A DNA stretch of 64,000 bases. Source: Pyropia haitanensis. Taxonomy: Eukaryota > Rhodophyta > Bangiophyceae > Bangiales > Bangiaceae. The position numbers and the translations under genes are program-made. The notes under the pieces were generated by a model, which ran no database searches, was not told where the DNA came from, and worked only from the letters and a program-made list of their open reading frames with translations. The DNA lies in assembly GCA_008729055.1 (NCBI GenBank), contig SDUX01000009.1:814806-878805 (forward strand), written 5' to 3'. Positions 62,801 through 64,000 of the stretch are shown piece after piece (within the stretch, counting starts at the first letter, position 1; every line of letters starts with the position of its first letter).

Positions 62801-64000
62801 TCACAAGTACGGGGCCAGCAGCTTCTCCCGTTCCGCCCAGACATGCTCAGCCAGATCATCCCTCAGCGCAACGTGCTCCCGCTCCGACCGCACCTCCCGC
62901 CAAGCAAGCATGGCGCGTACATAGGGGGACTGGGCAATCGGCACCACAGCCGGCGGCGGGATACCGAGAGCGGGGAGTACCCCACCGCCCCCCAGCCCAG
63001 CGGCCGGCCCGGCCGCAGCAGCACCCCCACCGCCAGGTCCCCCAGCGCCGGCGAAGGTCCCATCCATGGCGGCACCCCCAGCACCGCCAGCGGTTGCCCC
63101 ACTCACCGCCGCACCAGCACCGTACCCCGTCCGCGTGCGGGAAAAGTACCCGTCCCGCCGCATCTCAGTCACCATGTTGTGCAAAATGCACACGGCCTTG
63201 GCCACAGTGGTAATCTGCGGGACTGTCCCCATCCGGGCGGGGTGGAGGGCCACGTGAAACCGCGCCGTCAGGACAGCGTACAGCCGCTCGGCGTCCTTCC
63301 GCACCGCCTCCTGGAGGCGGTTGAACGTCTTCTGCTTTCTGGTGGTGGTCGTCGGGTAAGGGCGCACAGAGAAAGCGTAGTGAGCATAAATGGAGTCCAC
63401 CAGATAGTAGAGCAGCGTGCGCGCGCGACCGTTTGCAGTAAAAGTGAACTTGCGGGGCGGCCACAGCCCGGCGGTCACGTCCTGGTACAACGGGGACTGC
63501 TGCAGCACATTGAGGTCGTGAAAGCTCCCCGGGGCGCCCACGAAAAGATGCCAGATGTACAGGTCCTCATCACACACAGTCTCCATAATGATGGTCCGCC
63601 GCTGCTTGCGGTTTTGGTATATCCCCGCCAGGCCTTTGGGGCATGCCCGCCACTCCCAGTGGGAACAGTCCAAAGACCCCATACAGCCCGGGAGGCCGCG
63701 CTCAGCGTTGCGGCGCAATATGGTAGTCAGCTCCTCGTCGTTGGGTGGGCGCAGATAGAGGGGCTCATACTCCGAAACAATAAACTCAACCAGTTTCCTC
63801 GTCGCAACGTCAACAGTGGAGCGGGCGAGGCGTACGTACTCATCCGCTCGGTCAGCAGCTTCCCCATACGCTAACACTCGAAACGCGGCCACCACCTTTT
63901 CCAGTGGGTGGGCCTGCGGCCGCCCGGTGGCGTGAACGGCCTGGCGGAACCCCGGGAGGTCGCGAACGGCCCGGTAAATGCGCACGAAAACAGACCGCGG
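62801..64000 (-). CDS. PIF/Harbinger (HARBI1-type) transposase, 5' end off the window
   Basis: Open from the window edge to the stop at 62801, about 399 codons; no ATG inside the visible N-terminus is convincing, so the start lies outside. The DDE domain matches the plant PIF transposase family: PGCMGSLDCSHWEWRACPKG (first Asp), GAPGSFHDLNVLQQSPLY (second Asp) and RKDAERLYAVLTARF (Glu), with the typical IIMETVCDEDLYIWHLFVG block between. The C-terminal 100 residues are Gly/Ala/Pro-rich, then a helical tail (VRAMLAWREVRSEREH). It cuts and moves the element, usually at TWA sites, together with the Myb-like partner at 49762. All three acidic residues are present. Confidence 0.88.
   Translation of the reverse strand, partial: PRSVFVRIYRAVRDLPGFRQAVHATGRPQAHPLEKVVAAFRVLAYGEAADRADEYVRLARSTVDVATRKLVEFIVSEYEPLYLRPPNDEELTTILRRNAERGLPGCMGSLDCSHWEWRACPKGLAGIYQNRKQRRTIIMETVCDEDLYIWHLFVGAPGSFHDLNVLQQSPLYQDVTAGLWPPRKFTFTANGRARTLLYYLVDSIYAHYAFSVRPYPTTTTRKQKTFNRLQEAVRKDAERLYAVLTARFHVALHPARMGTVPQITTVAKAVCILHNMVTEMRRDGYFSRTRTGYGAGAAVSGATAGGAGGAAMDGTFAGAGGPGGGGAAAAGPAAGLGGGGVLPALGIPPPAVVPIAQSPYVRAMLAWREVRSEREHVALRDDLAEHVWAEREKLLAPYL

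Larger units (their letters stand above)
48802..64000. mobile_element. PIF/Harbinger DNA transposon interrupted by an LTR retrotransposon
   Basis: A Myb-like gene (plus) and a HARBI1-type transposase (minus, open to the window edge) form the two-gene set of this superfamily. Between them sits the 51705-62701 retrotransposon with duplicated CTCGC. After its removal the two genes face each other about 800 bp apart. Both terminal repeats lie outside what can be seen, so the boundaries given are the visible genes only. Confidence 0.7.

Overview
The window reads as nuclear DNA of a GC-rich, intron-poor eukaryote. It holds a spliced TOR kinase gene, the mitochondrial translocase subunit Tim23 and an AP-1/AP-2 beta-adaptin, together with LTR retrotransposons and a PIF/Harbinger transposon. 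The very high GC, long homopolymeric Ala/Gly/Pro tracts and dense chromoviruses fit a bangiophyte red alga (Porphyra/Pyropia type). That is inference from composition and gene style, not proof.

Left edge (1-3.8 kb): the 5' end of a minus-strand TOR gene (three exons visible, the rest lies off the left edge), then a TA-flanked non-autonomous DNA transposon (2474-3356).

Nested retrotransposon block (3.8-21.6 kb): a Ty1/copia element on the minus strand (5' LTR 21084-21604, gag start 20776, RNase H end 3836) is already damaged. It has a large internal deletion fusing gag to RT and an in-frame stop in gag. Two nearly identical, complete plus-strand chromoviruses (Ty3/gypsy) then landed in it: 4684-12048 (duplicated target GATGG) and 12792-20161 (duplicated target ATCCC). 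Each has its own LTR pair, an extra zinc-finger ORF, gag, and a pol ending in a chromodomain. Gag and pol are linked by a plausible -1 frameshift site.

GC-extreme belts (21.6-25.5, 28-31, 31.7-36.1 kb): low-complexity DNA in which all frames are open. Some stretches look like real exons (a hydrophobic segment, beta-propeller-like strings), but no family could be named. Between them lies an intact single-exon gene (25742-27076) with a GIY-YIG nuclease fold joined to a helicase-associated domain, and a diverged ~412-bp duplication.

Housekeeping island (37.8-42.4 kb): TIM23 and beta-adaptin in tandem on the minus strand. It is followed by small inverted-repeat elements and two solo LTRs (43547-44067, 44284-44926).

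Right end (48.8-64 kb): a PIF/Harbinger element with a Myb-like ORF (plus strand) and a HARBI1-type transposase (minus strand, running off the window) facing each other. The gap between them is filled by an 11-kb LTR retrotransposon (51705-62701, duplicated target CTCGC). This retrotransposon is the most unusual object in the window. Besides gag and pol (joined through GGGAAAC, a UGA stop and a strong hairpin) it carries an overlapping ORF pairing a chromodomain with a Dam-methyltransferase-like fold. It also carries a 986-residue gene on the antisense strand, with a TATA box inside the 3' LTR placed where it could drive that gene.
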